This document shows positions 8,135 through 16,739 of a stretch of 64,000 nt of DNA, piece after piece. The notes beneath the pieces are model-generated. The model ran no database searches. It had not been told where the DNA came from and worked only from the letters and a program-made list of their open reading frames with translations. Source of the DNA: DTU024 sp964518875 (GTDB lineage Bacteria; Bacillota; Clostridia; Christensenellales; Aristaeellaceae); contig CAZFHI010000003.1 of the NCBI GenBank assembly GCA_964518875.1, forward strand, positions 62,001 through 126,000. The letters are read 5' to 3'. The first letter of the stretch is position 1, and every line of letters starts with the position of its first letter. Position numbers and translations under genes: made by a program.

Positions 8135-9586
8135 ATGAACGATACATTGCTTATATTAGACTATAACTATAAATATACTGAGGATATAGCTATAAAGCTC
8201 AGGCTTGAAGGCATTGCGTGCAGCATACTTCCTGGAGACGCATCGCAGGGCGAAGTAAACGCCGCCGCTCCTTTAGGCATCATATTAGCAGGGGGCACAA
8301 ACGAGCAGTATCCCTTAAGCATGGACGGAAGGTTCCTAAATTCCGGCATACCGGTGCTTGCATTAGGGAATACCGCCGCATCCTTATGCGTCCTTTTAAA
8401 CGGCGAAGTAAATGAAGCGCATAAGCTTAACAAAGTTGAGGAAGTGAAGCTTTTGCCTTCGCCTGTTACTGAAAACCTTACTACGAGCGACAGAATGATA
8501 CATTACTGTTTGCCTTTCAGCCTTAGCAGCGAGCTTATGCCGATAGCTATGTTGGGAGAAAGCATAATTGGCTTTAAGCACCAGGAGCTTAACCTGTACG
8601 GTTTAGGATTTCAAATAGAGCCCAACGACCCCGACGGTACGGCCATACTGCTTAACTTCGCTTTAAATATCTGCGGCGCTTCTCGCTGGTGGGATGAATT
8701 CGCTTTTATTTCAAACACGCGCAGCAATATTCAAAAGGAAGTTGGCGACGGCTTTGCTCTTTGCGCTCTCACAGGCGGGCTTGACAGCGGCGTAAGCGCA
8801 ACGCTTGCGCATAGAGCGCTCGGTGAAAAGCTGCGCTGCGTGTTTGTAGATACAGGCCTGCTTAGACAGGATGAAGTGGCCTTTGTGCTGTCCCAGTACC
8901 GCGACAAAGAGAACCTGTCGATAACGCTTATAAACGCGCAGGAAGAATTTTTATCAGGTTTAAAGGGGCTTATAAGCCCAAAAGACAAGCAGAAAGCCAT
9001 AAACAGCACTATGAAGACCGTTTTGAAGAGAGTTCTTCAAGACACCGAGTATGACGCGGTAATACGCGGCATAACGTGCGATGAAGCTTTAAAACACGGG
9101 TTATCCGATGCAATAGTGCCGTCCGAAGGCAAAATTGTAATTGCTCCGTTAAAAGAAATGTTTAAATCCGAGGTACGCTTTATCGCAGAAAAGTTAGGCA
9201 TGCCAAAAGAGATTACAACAGCGCAGCCTTTTCCCGGAACAGGTCTTGCGCTCAGAATACATGGCGAAGTAACAAAATACCGTCTTGATATTTTAAAAAC
9301 TGTGGATAAAATATTTTCTGACGGCATTTTAAAAAACGAGCTTGCAAAAAAGATGTTTAAATTTTTCGCGTCCCTTTATCCCATACAGGGTTCGGACAAC
9401 GATGAAGTTTTAATAACGCTTCACGCTGTCACAATCGCCGATACAAAAGAGGACGACAGCCTTTTGCTGCCCGTTCGCATACCGTTTGATATATTGGAAA
9501 ATTTATCAGGCGCTATCAGGGAGCGCTGCCCGCAGGTAAGCCGCGTGGCGTATGATTTTACAAGCGTTAAAAACAAAACAAACTAA
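8135..9586 (+). CDS. GMP synthase-like protein with degenerate glutaminase and substrate loop
   Basis: 483 residues with the GuaA layout: class I amidotransferase-like half (1-190), ATP-pyrophosphatase domain and GuaA-type dimerisation domain. The PP-loop is present (ALTGGLDSGVSAT near 211), as are FVDTGLLRQDE, the PFPGTGLALRIHGEVT segment near 362 and a C-terminal RVAYDFTS. Key GuaA elements are missing. The nucleophile elbow reads PVLALGNTAASL, so the G-x-C-x-G cysteine is gone. The catalytic His region reads GLGFQIEPND. The KSHHNVGGLP-type loop that holds XMP is replaced by a shorter GLSDAIVPSEGK. The C-terminal PP-x-T-I-E-W-E tail is absent. I infer an ATP-dependent adenylating enzyme without glutaminase activity and probably with a substrate other than XMP. 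Confidence 0.75.
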   Translation: MNDTLLILDYNYKYTEDIAIKLRLEGIACSILPGDASQGEVNAAAPLGIILAGGTNEQYPLSMDGRFLNSGIPVLALGNTAASLCVLLNGEVNEAHKLNKVEEVKLLPSPVTENLTTSDRMIHYCLPFSLSSELMPIAMLGESIIGFKHQELNLYGLGFQIEPNDPDGTAILLNFALNICGASRWWDEFAFISNTRSNIQKEVGDGFALCALTGGLDSGVSATLAHRALGEKLRCVFVDTGLLRQDEVAFVLSQYRDKENLSITLINAQEEFLSGLKGLISPKDKQKAINSTMKTVLKRVLQDTEYDAVIRGITCDEALKHGLSDAIVPSEGKIVIAPLKEMFKSEVRFIAEKLGMPKEITTAQPFPGTGLALRIHGEVTKYRLDILKTVDKIFSDGILKNELAKKMFKFFASLYPIQGSDNDEVLITLHAVTIADTKEDDSLLLPVRIPFDILENLSGAIRERCPQVSRVAYDFTSVKNKTN

Positions 9587-9604
9587 CAGGAATAGAGGTC
9601 CTTT

Positions 9605-10414
9605 ATGCATTTATCAAACCCGTCCGGCCCTTTTCAGGGGCTTCCCAAGGAAGACGTGTTCTTCGCTTCGAGCGATGATTTTATACAGTTAGGCTATGGC
9701 TACGTGGTTCTCTCCATGCAGGAAAAGCTTTATCCTGAAAGGCCTCTTCAAATTTATGTGTGCATAGAGGCGCAGCCTGCGGCAAGAAGCCTTTTGCTCG
9801 GTGCACTGCTGGCAAGAGCCGAAATTCTCCGCGCGAAGTTTCCGAATATAAAATGCAGAATATACGCGCGCGTAGAAGCGAATAACTGGGATTTGCTTAA
9901 TTTTTACACAAAAAGCGGTTTTGTGAACAACAACGCGGAGGAAGAATATATATTTTCTCTTTCTGAAGAAAAAACTCCCACGCCTCCCATGGGCTGCCAG
10001 TTCGCATCGGTCCCCCTTCAGGACACGCAGCAGTGCAGCGAATTTTTATCGAGGCTTAACGCTTTCAGGCTCTCCCCTATCCCCATGGATTATTTAACGC
10101 TGCAAATGCAACAGCCCTATTTTATGGCTCTCGGCTTTTACAGAGGGGGACAGCCGCTTGCTGAAATGATTATGTCAGGCTCAAGTCCGCGCGCAGCGGG
10201 CCTTATAATGCTGTACGTCCAGCCTGAATACCGCCGCCGCTCTCTTGGCTCATCGCTTGTAAAATGCGGCGCTTCGCTGCTTAAATCCCGCGGTATCAAT
10301 CAATGCATAGCGCAGGTTTACGCAAACAACAGCGCGCAGGTTGGATTATTAAAATCCCTGGGCGCATCGCGAAGGAGAATACTTGCAATGCTTCCAGGGA
10401 TAGATATAGGTTAA
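9605..10414 (+). CDS. Tandem GNAT-family N-acetyltransferase
   Basis: 269 residues with two GNAT-like halves. The second half (about 140-269) keeps the acetyl-CoA-binding beta4/helix3 segment YVQPEYRRRSLGSSLVKCGA, matching the V-x-P-x-x-R-x-x-G-x-G/S pattern. The first half has IYARVEANNWDLLNFYTKSG, like motif B of GNATs, but a weak motif A. It follows the GMP-synthase-like gene by 18 bp with a GAGGTCC ribosome-binding site and ends the operon. The substrate is unknown; co-transcription suggests it modifies a product or partner of the preceding gene. Confidence 0.8.
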   Translation: MHLSNPSGPFQGLPKEDVFFASSDDFIQLGYGYVVLSMQEKLYPERPLQIYVCIEAQPAARSLLLGALLARAEILRAKFPNIKCRIYARVEANNWDLLNFYTKSGFVNNNAEEEYIFSLSEEKTPTPPMGCQFASVPLQDTQQCSEFLSRLNAFRLSPIPMDYLTLQMQQPYFMALGFYRGGQPLAEMIMSGSSPRAAGLIMLYVQPEYRRRSLGSSLVKCGASLLKSRGINQCIAQVYANNSAQVGLLKSLGASRRRILAMLPGIDIG

Positions 10415-10448
10415 TTGCTTTATATAATACTTTTGTTTTTACCGCTAA

Positions 10449-12038
10449 TCAGGTCTCTTGTTCAGCTCTTGAAAGTTCAAGCTCATCAAGGGGCTTTTTT
10501 GCGCCCTTAAGTATCGCAAAACCCACAATAAACAGTATAAGCAGACACAGCGTTCCGTAAGAAGACCTGCCCGTGACACCCGCTACAAAAGAATAAAGCA
10601 GAGGACCTACAACGCTTGCAAACTTGCCGAATATATCGAAGAAGCCGAAAAACTCATTCGAGCGCTCTTTAGGTATAAGCTTCCCAAAGTAAGAACGCGA
10701 CGTGGCTTGTATGCCGCCCTGCACTGTGCCTACTAAAATTGCCATAGCCCAAAACAGAACGGATGACTTTCTCTGTGCCTCGAAATAATCGTCTATTTTA
10801 TCCTTGTTTTCTTCAGCAAAGGCAATATTGCCGTCATACAGTTCCTTTTGCGCTATAAGCGCTTTTTTGCTGTCTGATTCGCTTATATCTTTCCAGCTTA
10901 ATTTTAAATTGTTCAGGTCTTCGTTTTTCTTGTCTCTTATAAGCGGTCTGCTGCTAAGCATATATTCTTTAACGGCTTCATCCGCTGAAGCTTTGTCTTC
11001 AAACTGCACGCTTAAATTATCAATAGCGTATTCCATATGCATATCATAAGCGCCGTTGTAGCTTGCCTGGTGCGGTTCGAGCGTGAAGCCCATTATGAAG
11101 CCGACGAGGCATATGAACATGTACACAGCGATAGCAAACATAAGAGCGCGCCTTGTGCTTATTTTTTTAGCCAGTTTCGGGAAAAATATAGAACACGGCA
11201 TCGCAACTATCTGCGTTACGAGAAGCGCCAGTATCATGCCTAAGGCGCCTAAGCCAAGAGCAGTACCGTATGCCGTTGAAACGCTTATTATAGTTCCTAC
11301 GCCGTCTATATAGAAAAAGTAGGCGATTATAAAGAGCATCATGCCTTTTTCCGTCATTATGTCCTTAAATGTATTGCCTACGTTCGCAAATATCTGCTTT
11401 ATCGAAGGACGCTCGTCAGTATCCTTATAATGCACATGCTCTACGTTTTTTATAAACGGTATTGAAAACACAAGCCACCAGACGGAAGTTATGACTATGG
11501 AAAACTTCTGCGCCACAGGGTTTGAGTAGCCAAGCTTTAAAAGCACGATTATTGATGCTATAAACGGTATGGTTGACCCGCCGATATAGCCCATAGCGTA
11601 GCCCCACGAAGAAACCTTGTCCATGCGTTCGTTAGTTGTAACGTCTGTTAAAAACGAATCGTAAAAAAGGTTTGAACCTGCAAAACCTATGCGTGAAATC
11701 ACATATAGTACAAGCATCGCGCGCCAGTCGTCTGTAAAGCTTAAAGCAAGTGTAAAAACCACGCCGATAAGCATGAACACAGTAAAAAGCTTTTTCTTTA
11801 CTCCCTTATAGTCTGCGACAGCGCAGAGTATGGGAGCTAAAACAGCGATTATAAACGTAGCTATGCTCGTAGCATAGCCCCACCACATGTCTCCGCTTTC
11901 GCCTGCGATTGAAACAAATATCGTAGGGAATATGGCCGCCATAATGTTTGTAGCGTACACGCTGTTTGCCCAGTCGTACAGTATCCAGCTTTTTTCCGTC
12001 TTTGTAAACTTGTCCTTCTTTTTTAATGCTTCGCTCAT
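10449..12038 (-). CDS. MFS transporter of the Atg22/UMF1 type
   Basis: The start is placed at ATG 12038, preceded by GGAGGTGC; the frame continues upstream to 12071 without a better site. About 529 residues. The N-terminal segment TKTEKSWILYDWANSVYATN is typical of UMF1/Atg22-like permeases. About twelve hydrophobic helices are visible, interrupted by a charged insertion of roughly 110 residues (near 335-440 on this start) with many Lys/Asp/Glu. The C-terminal half holds GGIQATSRSYFGKLIPKER. Related eukaryotic proteins export amino acids from vacuoles; bacterial substrates are unknown. It is convergent with the GNAT gene and ends 34 bp from it. Confidence 0.82.
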   Translation of the reverse strand: MSEALKKKDKFTKTEKSWILYDWANSVYATNIMAAIFPTIFVSIAGESGDMWWGYATSIATFIIAVLAPILCAVADYKGVKKKLFTVFMLIGVVFTLALSFTDDWRAMLVLYVISRIGFAGSNLFYDSFLTDVTTNERMDKVSSWGYAMGYIGGSTIPFIASIIVLLKLGYSNPVAQKFSIVITSVWWLVFSIPFIKNVEHVHYKDTDERPSIKQIFANVGNTFKDIMTEKGMMLFIIAYFFYIDGVGTIISVSTAYGTALGLGALGMILALLVTQIVAMPCSIFFPKLAKKISTRRALMFAIAVYMFICLVGFIMGFTLEPHQASYNGAYDMHMEYAIDNLSVQFEDKASADEAVKEYMLSSRPLIRDKKNEDLNNLKLSWKDISESDSKKALIAQKELYDGNIAFAEENKDKIDDYFEAQRKSSVLFWAMAILVGTVQGGIQATSRSYFGKLIPKERSNEFFGFFDIFGKFASVVGPLLYSFVAGVTGRSSYGTLCLLILFIVGFAILKGAKKPLDELELSRAEQET

Positions 12039-12119
12039 AATGCACCTCCCGTTTAGTATACGACGCAGCAATTATACAGGCAAAATCAAAGTATTACAAT
12101 AATGTCATCCAAATCAGAG

Positions 12120-12352
12120 CAAAAATTAATTTTAATAAATTTTTATTAACAATATAAGTTTTTATGTATAATTATACAGTTGAATCATTAAACCTTGTGC
12201 CATTATGACCTTCTGCACACTATGCGTTGACATCGGACTTATCAACAGATAAACCGTTAAACATTTTGTTTGTCCACAGTTCCCCTTGCAAGCGCCGGTA
12301 CTATATGGTATTATTCGAGCGTGAATAGCACCTGCGGGGATAGTTATCCACA
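12120..12352. other. oriC: Probable replication origin (oriC) upstream of dnaA
   Basis: Three DnaA-box-like 9-mers lie in the same orientation ahead of dnaA: TTATCAACA (12239-12247), TTGTCCACA (12270-12278) and the consensus TTATCCACA (12344-12352). They are preceded by a very AT-rich stretch at about 12120-12180. No protein gene fits in 12039-12444. The arrangement matches an origin or at least a DnaA-autoregulated dnaA promoter; strand skew over the chromosome would be needed to prove origin function. Confidence 0.65.
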
Positions 12353-12444
12353 TCGGTAGACGGTTACGCCTGATTTGTTTTTAAGGCGTATTTTTTACCT
12401 GTTAATAGTTTTTATGTATTTTTATTATATTTTGGGGGATAGGT

Positions 12445-13764
12445 TTGGATACTAATAATATTTGGGCAAACGTCTGCACGCTTTTGCGCAATGAGATGGC
12501 TGAAGTTACATATAAAACATGGATAGAATCAGCTCTTAAGCCGCTTGATATTTTAGAAGACGATTTTTATATAGAAGCCGTTACGGATTATTATCACCAG
12601 TTTGTTTCTTCAAGATACGAGCCTATGATTTCTGACGCCCTTTCAAAAACACTTGGCAGGCCGATAAAGGTTAATATTTTAACTCCGAGGCAGACTGAGG
12701 AATTTAAATCGGGCAAGAAGAAAAGCGCCTCAAGCCCCAACGTGCAGCTTAACCCTAAATATACCTTCGATACGTTTGTCGTCGGAAGCGGCAACCGCTT
12801 TGCCCATGCCGCCTCCCTCGCCGTTGCAGATGACCCGGCAGGCGCTTATAACCCGCTTTTCCTGTACGGAGGCGTCGGCCTTGGCAAAACGCACCTTATG
12901 CACGCAATAGGGCATTATATACTTGCGCAAAGACCTGAAACCAATCTTGTATATGCGACAAGCGAACAGTTTACTACGGAACTTGTAAGCGCTATACAGT
13001 CAAACAAAAATGTTCAGTTTCGCGAAAAATACCGCAACGTCGACGTATTGCTTATAGACGATATACAGTTTATAGCAGGCAGGGACTCGACCCAGGAGGA
13101 ATTTTTCCATACCTTCAATGCGCTGCACAACGCCGGAAAGCAGATAGTTATAACTTCGGACAGGCCTCCAAAGGAAATAGCCAAGCTTGAAGAAAGGCTG
13201 AGGAGCCGTTTTGAGTGGGGGCTTATAGCAGATGTACAGCGTCCCGATATGGATACGCGAGTCGCCATTCTGCGTGAAAAGGCGAAAGAGACAAACCTGC
13301 TTATATCAAACGAGGTGCTTGAGCTTATAGCGCAAAAGGTAGACAGCAATATACGTGAGTTAGAAGGCACTTTAACGCGCCTTGCGGCATACGCCGCGCT
13401 GAATAAGACGCTTAATATAACCATGGAGCTTGCAGAAAAAGCCCTTCAGGATGTATTCAAGGAACAGGAAAATTATCTTATAACCTGCGAAGACATAATT
13501 AACGCCGTAGGCGAATACTACGCTATTTCAAAGGAAGACATGTGCGGTCCAAGGCGGAGCCGCGGCATCGCTGTTCCGCGCCAGGTAGCCATGTACCTTT
13601 GCCGTGAGCTTACTAATTCCTCTTTGCCTAGCATAGGCCAGATGCTTGGCAATAGGGATCACTCCACCATACTTCATGGCTTCAGGCGCATTGAGGAACT
13701 TATGGAAAGCACGCCGACCATACGCGCAGCGGTGGAAGATATCAGCAAACAGCTAAAAAAATAA
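12445..13764 (+). CDS. dnaA: Chromosomal replication initiator protein DnaA
   Basis: Binds DnaA boxes and opens oriC. 439 residues starting with TTG 12445 after GGGGGATAGG. Domain I is at the N-terminus (WANVCTLLRNEMAEVTYKTW). The AAA+ core has Walker A GGVGLGKTHLMHAIGH near 142 and Walker B VLLIDDIQF near 199. Domain IV carries the DNA-binding signature MLGNRDHSTILHGFRRIEE. Unlike most Firmicutes, no dnaN or recF follows. The gene ends at a terminator and faces the rpsR-ssb-rpsF operon. Confidence 0.98.
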   Translation: MDTNNIWANVCTLLRNEMAEVTYKTWIESALKPLDILEDDFYIEAVTDYYHQFVSSRYEPMISDALSKTLGRPIKVNILTPRQTEEFKSGKKKSASSPNVQLNPKYTFDTFVVGSGNRFAHAASLAVADDPAGAYNPLFLYGGVGLGKTHLMHAIGHYILAQRPETNLVYATSEQFTTELVSAIQSNKNVQFREKYRNVDVLLIDDIQFIAGRDSTQEEFFHTFNALHNAGKQIVITSDRPPKEIAKLEERLRSRFEWGLIADVQRPDMDTRVAILREKAKETNLLISNEVLELIAQKVDSNIRELEGTLTRLAAYAALNKTLNITMELAEKALQDVFKEQENYLITCEDIINAVGEYYAISKEDMCGPRRSRGIAVPRQVAMYLCRELTNSSLPSIGQMLGNRDHSTILHGFRRIEELMESTPTIRAAVEDISKQLKK

Positions 13765-13818
13765 CTAGCAAATGCTTTATTAATCGTTTAAAAATAGCAA
13801 TAAAGCAAAAACCGTTTT

Positions 13819-13838
13819 TTATAGAAATATTTCTATAA
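13819..13838. repeat. Perfect 20-bp palindrome downstream of dnaA
   Basis: TTATAGAAATATTTCTATAA is self-complementary and sits 55 bp after the dnaA stop in AT-rich DNA, about 100 bp before the rho-independent terminator. It could be a protein-binding site or a weak hairpin; no regulator can be assigned. Confidence 0.4.
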
Positions 13839-13935
13839 TAAAAACACAGCTTAAAAGTCATGATTTTTAATTTTATATCTTTTGCGCAACAGCTATAAAA
13901 TTGTTTTATTTAAAAATAATTATTATATGTCTATT

Positions 13936-13969
13936 AAAAAGACCGCAAGCCTTAGCTTGCGGTCTTTTT
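13936..13969. terminator. Bidirectional intrinsic terminator between dnaA and rpsR
   Basis: AAAAAGACCGCAAGC-cctta-GCTTGCGGTCTTTTT-type hairpin: a 10-bp GC-rich stem with A-run and T-run on the two sides, serving convergent dnaA (plus) and rpsR (minus). Confidence 0.92.
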
Positions 13970-13987
13970 AATAGTATGCTTAATATA

Positions 13988-14245
13988 TTAGTCTGCTGAA
14001 TATGGCAGCAGTGCGATAGCTCTTGCGCGTTTTATCGCCAGCGCCAGCTGACGCTGATGCTTTGCGCATGTGCCGGACATGCGGCGCGGCGCAATTTTGC
14101 CGCGCTCTGTAATATATCTCCTAAGGCGGTTCACGTCTTTATAGTCTATATATTCAATCTTGCCGGCGCAAAAGTCGCACACTCTGCTGCGGCGCGGGCG
14201 TCTTCCTCTCGGACGCTGCCTGCGCTCCTGGCGTGCTTCTGACAT
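13988..14245 (-). CDS. rpsR: 30S ribosomal protein S18
   Basis: 85 residues. It has the S18 core VCDFCAGKIEYIDYKDVNRL followed by ERGKIAPRRMSGTCAKHQRQ and an arginine-rich N-terminus. It binds with S6 on the small-subunit platform. The paired Cys residues (CDFC) and a later Cys/His could bind zinc, as in C+ ribosomal proteins. It is the last gene of rpsF-ssb-rpsR, 25 bp after ssb. Confidence 0.98.
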   Translation of the reverse strand: MSEARQERRQRPRGRRPRRSRVCDFCAGKIEYIDYKDVNRLRRYITERGKIAPRRMSGTCAKHQRQLALAIKRARAIALLPYSAD

Positions 14246-14270
14246 TATGCTTCCTCCTTAATTGCCTTTG

Positions 14271-14684
14271 TTAAAACGGCAGGTCGTCGTCATCGACCTG
14301 TACAAAGCCGGTATTGCCCTGCTGAGCTGGAATCTCTTCAGAAACGGCGTCCGGCTGCGCATTCTTTGGCGTTAAAAACTCAACTTCGTCTGCATTTACT
14401 TCGAGGCTGTAGCGGGTTTGGCCGTCGTTGCCTGTGAACGTCTGCAGCGTCAGAGTGCCTACTACGCCAACTTTTCTGCCCTTAGCCAAATAGCGGTTGC
14501 AGTTTTCTCCAAGCTGTCTCCATGCAGAAACCCTAAAAAAATCCGCTTCCGGCTGTCCAGCTTCCGCTCCGCCGTACCGGCGTCTGTTGACAGCAACCGT
14601 AAAGCTGCACACGCTTACGCCGTTTGGCGTAGTCCGCAGCTCCGGATCCCGCGTTAAATTGCCTATAATAAATATCTTGTTCAC
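14271..14684 (-). CDS. ssb: Single-stranded DNA-binding protein
   Basis: 137 residues. An OB-fold begins MNKIFIIGNLTRDPELR, with FRVSAWRQLGENCNRYLAKG in the middle and the acidic protein-docking tip DDDDLPF at the C-terminus. It protects single-stranded DNA and recruits replication and repair partners. Its place between rpsF and rpsR, 14 bp after rpsF, is the conserved Firmicute arrangement. Confidence 0.98.
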   Translation of the reverse strand: MNKIFIIGNLTRDPELRTTPNGVSVCSFTVAVNRRRYGGAEAGQPEADFFRVSAWRQLGENCNRYLAKGRKVGVVGTLTLQTFTGNDGQTRYSLEVNADEVEFLTPKNAQPDAVSEEIPAQQGNTGFVQVDDDDLPF

Positions 14685-14698
14685 GCGCTGTCTCCTTA

Positions 14699-15130
14699 TT
14701 ATTCGTTGTCTTCTTCAGAATTTTTGTTTTCTTCCGGGGTTTTTTCCTGCTCACTGTTTTCCTTCGGCTGTTCTTCAGCTTTTTTGGGAGCAGATTCTTT
14801 GTAATACGGTCTTGGCTGAACAACTTTGGGTTTTATTTTGCTTACTTTTTCTTCTACGCGTACTGTAAGATATCTTAAAATCTGGTCAGATATAGCTAAG
14901 TTGCGCTCTATCTCCCTTGGCACTTCAGGAGAGGCGCTGTAGTTTAACAGTACATAGTAGCCTTCAGTCTTATAGTTGATTTCATAAGCCAGACGGCGTT
15001 TTCCCCATTCATCTACTTTTTCCACAGTACCGCCGTTTTGCTCAATAAGCTCGTTAAAGCGTGTTATAAGCTGCTTGCGCGCTTCTTCTTCAACATCGGT
15101 ATCTATAATGTAGATAAGTTCGTACTTCAT
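14699..15130 (-). CDS. rpsF: 30S ribosomal protein S6
   Basis: 143 residues. The S6 fold runs from MKYELIYIIDTDVEEEARKQ through NGGTVEKVDEWGKRRLAYEI to about residue 97. The final 45 residues are a low-complexity acidic tail (EEQPKENSEQEKTPEENKN) longer than in model S6 proteins. The gene leads the rpsF-ssb-rpsR operon from a strong promoter at 15193-15221. The leader folds into a hairpin that may be the S6:S18 autoregulatory element. Confidence 0.97.
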   Translation of the reverse strand: MKYELIYIIDTDVEEEARKQLITRFNELIEQNGGTVEKVDEWGKRRLAYEINYKTEGYYVLLNYSASPEVPREIERNLAISDQILRYLTVRVEEKVSKIKPKVVQPRPYYKESAPKKAEEQPKENSEQEKTPEENKNSEEDNE

Positions 15131-15147
15131 TCTTTCACCTCCTTACG

Positions 15148-15184
15148 GACATTAGGCGCCGATCATTCGGCGCAAGGATGTGCC
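15148..15184 (-). promoter_or_regulatory. rpsF leader hairpin, candidate S6:S18 autoregulatory element
   Basis: In the transcript, GCGCCGA-ATGA-TCGGCGC forms a 7-bp stem (15156-15173). It is flanked by an outer helix pairing 15178-15184 with 15148-15153. It lies between the promoter and the AAGGAGG of rpsF and contains CCG triplets, as in the known S6:S18 leader. Assignment to that family is inference without a covariance search. Confidence 0.4.
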
Positions 15185-15192
15185 AATTAAGT

Positions 15193-15221
15193 ATGTTACA
15201 ATATTTCGTTTAAAATTGCAA
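15193..15221 (-). promoter_or_regulatory. Promoter of rpsF-ssb-rpsR
   Basis: Minus strand: -35 TTGCAA (15216-15221), 17-bp spacer, -10 TAACAT (15193-15198), about 63 bp before the rpsF start. Confidence 0.7.
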
Positions 15222-15299
15222 GCATTCAGGCGCTGATTTCATGTTTTTTTATCAGCGTTTAATATTAAGACGTGTTTGCTATTCACAGCTTAGCTTAAA

Positions 15300-16739
15300 T
15301 TAAACCCATAATTCATGCGAAAGCTCCGGCTCGTCCTTAAACTGCTCTAATATTGGCTCCGCAGTTTCTTTAATGAACCATTCCACCTGTTCTTTCGCGC
15401 AGCCCGTATATTTTTCCGCGCTTAAAAATTCATCCTGTCTTTTCTTTAAAAAGGCAAAGTCATCGTCTTCAAAAATCCTTTGAAGCAAATCATTCTGAAG
15501 GCCTTCTTCCTTTATCCTTCTGCCGGCTTCCATGCTGTAACGCCTGAGCTTTTCATGCAGTGTCTGCCTGTCCCCTCCGCGTTTAACAGCTTCCATAAGC
15601 ATATTTTCTATGCTCATAAAGGGAAGCTCCTGCTCAAGATGCTTTTTTATTTGATTTGGGTACACAACAAGCCCCGAAACAATATTGTCAAATATTATAA
15701 GCAGCCCGTCCGACGCTAAAAAACTTTCCGCAATGGCAACTCGCCTGTTGGCGCTGTCGTCCAACGTTCGTTCAAGCCATTGTTCAGAAGCTGTAAAAGA
15801 AGCGTTTTGAGCGTTTACTGCAATAAAGCGCGAAAGCGCCGCCATGCGCTCAGAGCGCATAGGATTTCTTTTGTAAGGCATGGCGGAAGAGCCTATCTGG
15901 CTTTCTTCAAAGGGTTCCTCTATTTCTTTCATATGCTGCAAAAGCCTTATGTCGTTGCTGAACTTATGCGCCGTCTGCGCGATCTGCGAAAGCACGTTCA
16001 GTACTGCGGAATCCTGCTTTCTTGAGTATGTTTGTCCGGATACAGGCACAGCGCGCTCAAAACCCATTAGCCTTGCGCACATGTCGTCAAGAGCACGCGC
16101 CTTTTTAATGTCTCCATCGAAAAGATCGACAAATGACGCCTGCGTGCCCGTTGCGCCCTTGCAGCCAAGCGGCAGCAGGCTGTCCTTAACGCGCCTGCAA
16201 TCTGTTAAGTCATACAGCACGTCCTGCAGCCAAAGGCACGCCCTCTTGCCAACAGTTGTCGGCTGCGCGGGCTGAAAATGCGTAAAGCCTAGCGAAGGCA
16301 GCGCCTTGTATTTATCAGCAAATTTAACAAGCTTTTTTGCTATGGATACTTCCCGCGCTATAAGTATTGAAAGCGCGTCGCGCATAATTATAACGTCCGC
16401 GTTGTCGCCCACATAGCAGCTTGTAGCCCCTAAATGTATTATAGGCCTCGCTTTTGGGCTGACATCGCCGAACGCGTGTACGGAAGCCATTACATCGTGC
16501 CTGAGTTTTTTTTCATACGACGCTATGGCGGAAAAATCTATGTTGTCCTTTTGCTCTTCCATTTGGGCTATCTGCTCGTCGGTTATATTAAGCCCAAGCT
16601 CTTTTTCGCATTTTGCTAAAATAATCCAAAGTCTGCGAAATAAGCGCTGCTTATTGGCGTTAGAAAACAAGCGCTGCATTTCTTCGCTCGCATATCTTGT
16701 TGAAAACGGAGAAATATATCTGTTTTCGTCCTCGCTCAC
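15300..16739 (-). CDS. purB: Adenylosuccinate lyase
   Basis: Cleaves adenylosuccinate to AMP and SAICAR to AICAR, two steps of purine synthesis. 479 residues; the superfamily signature IGSSAMPYKRNPMRSER lies near residue 284, with THFQPAQPTTVGKRACLW near 156. The length is typical of the longer, eukaryote-like PurB form. Its start overlaps the pyk stop by 4 bp, so it is translationally coupled downstream of pyk. Confidence 0.97.
   Translation of the reverse strand: MSEDENRYISPFSTRYASEEMQRLFSNANKQRLFRRLWIILAKCEKELGLNITDEQIAQMEEQKDNIDFSAIASYEKKLRHDVMASVHAFGDVSPKARPIIHLGATSCYVGDNADVIIMRDALSILIAREVSIAKKLVKFADKYKALPSLGFTHFQPAQPTTVGKRACLWLQDVLYDLTDCRRVKDSLLPLGCKGATGTQASFVDLFDGDIKKARALDDMCARLMGFERAVPVSGQTYSRKQDSAVLNVLSQIAQTAHKFSNDIRLLQHMKEIEEPFEESQIGSSAMPYKRNPMRSERMAALSRFIAVNAQNASFTASEQWLERTLDDSANRRVAIAESFLASDGLLIIFDNIVSGLVVYPNQIKKHLEQELPFMSIENMLMEAVKRGGDRQTLHEKLRRYSMEAGRRIKEEGLQNDLLQRIFEDDDFAFLKKRQDEFLSAEKYTGCAKEQVEWFIKETAEPILEQFKDEPELSHELWV

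Noticed and set aside
12339..12352. Additional DnaA-trio (GAT repeat) element after the last DnaA box
   Set aside because: The sequence after 12352 shows no repeated TAG/GAT triplets.
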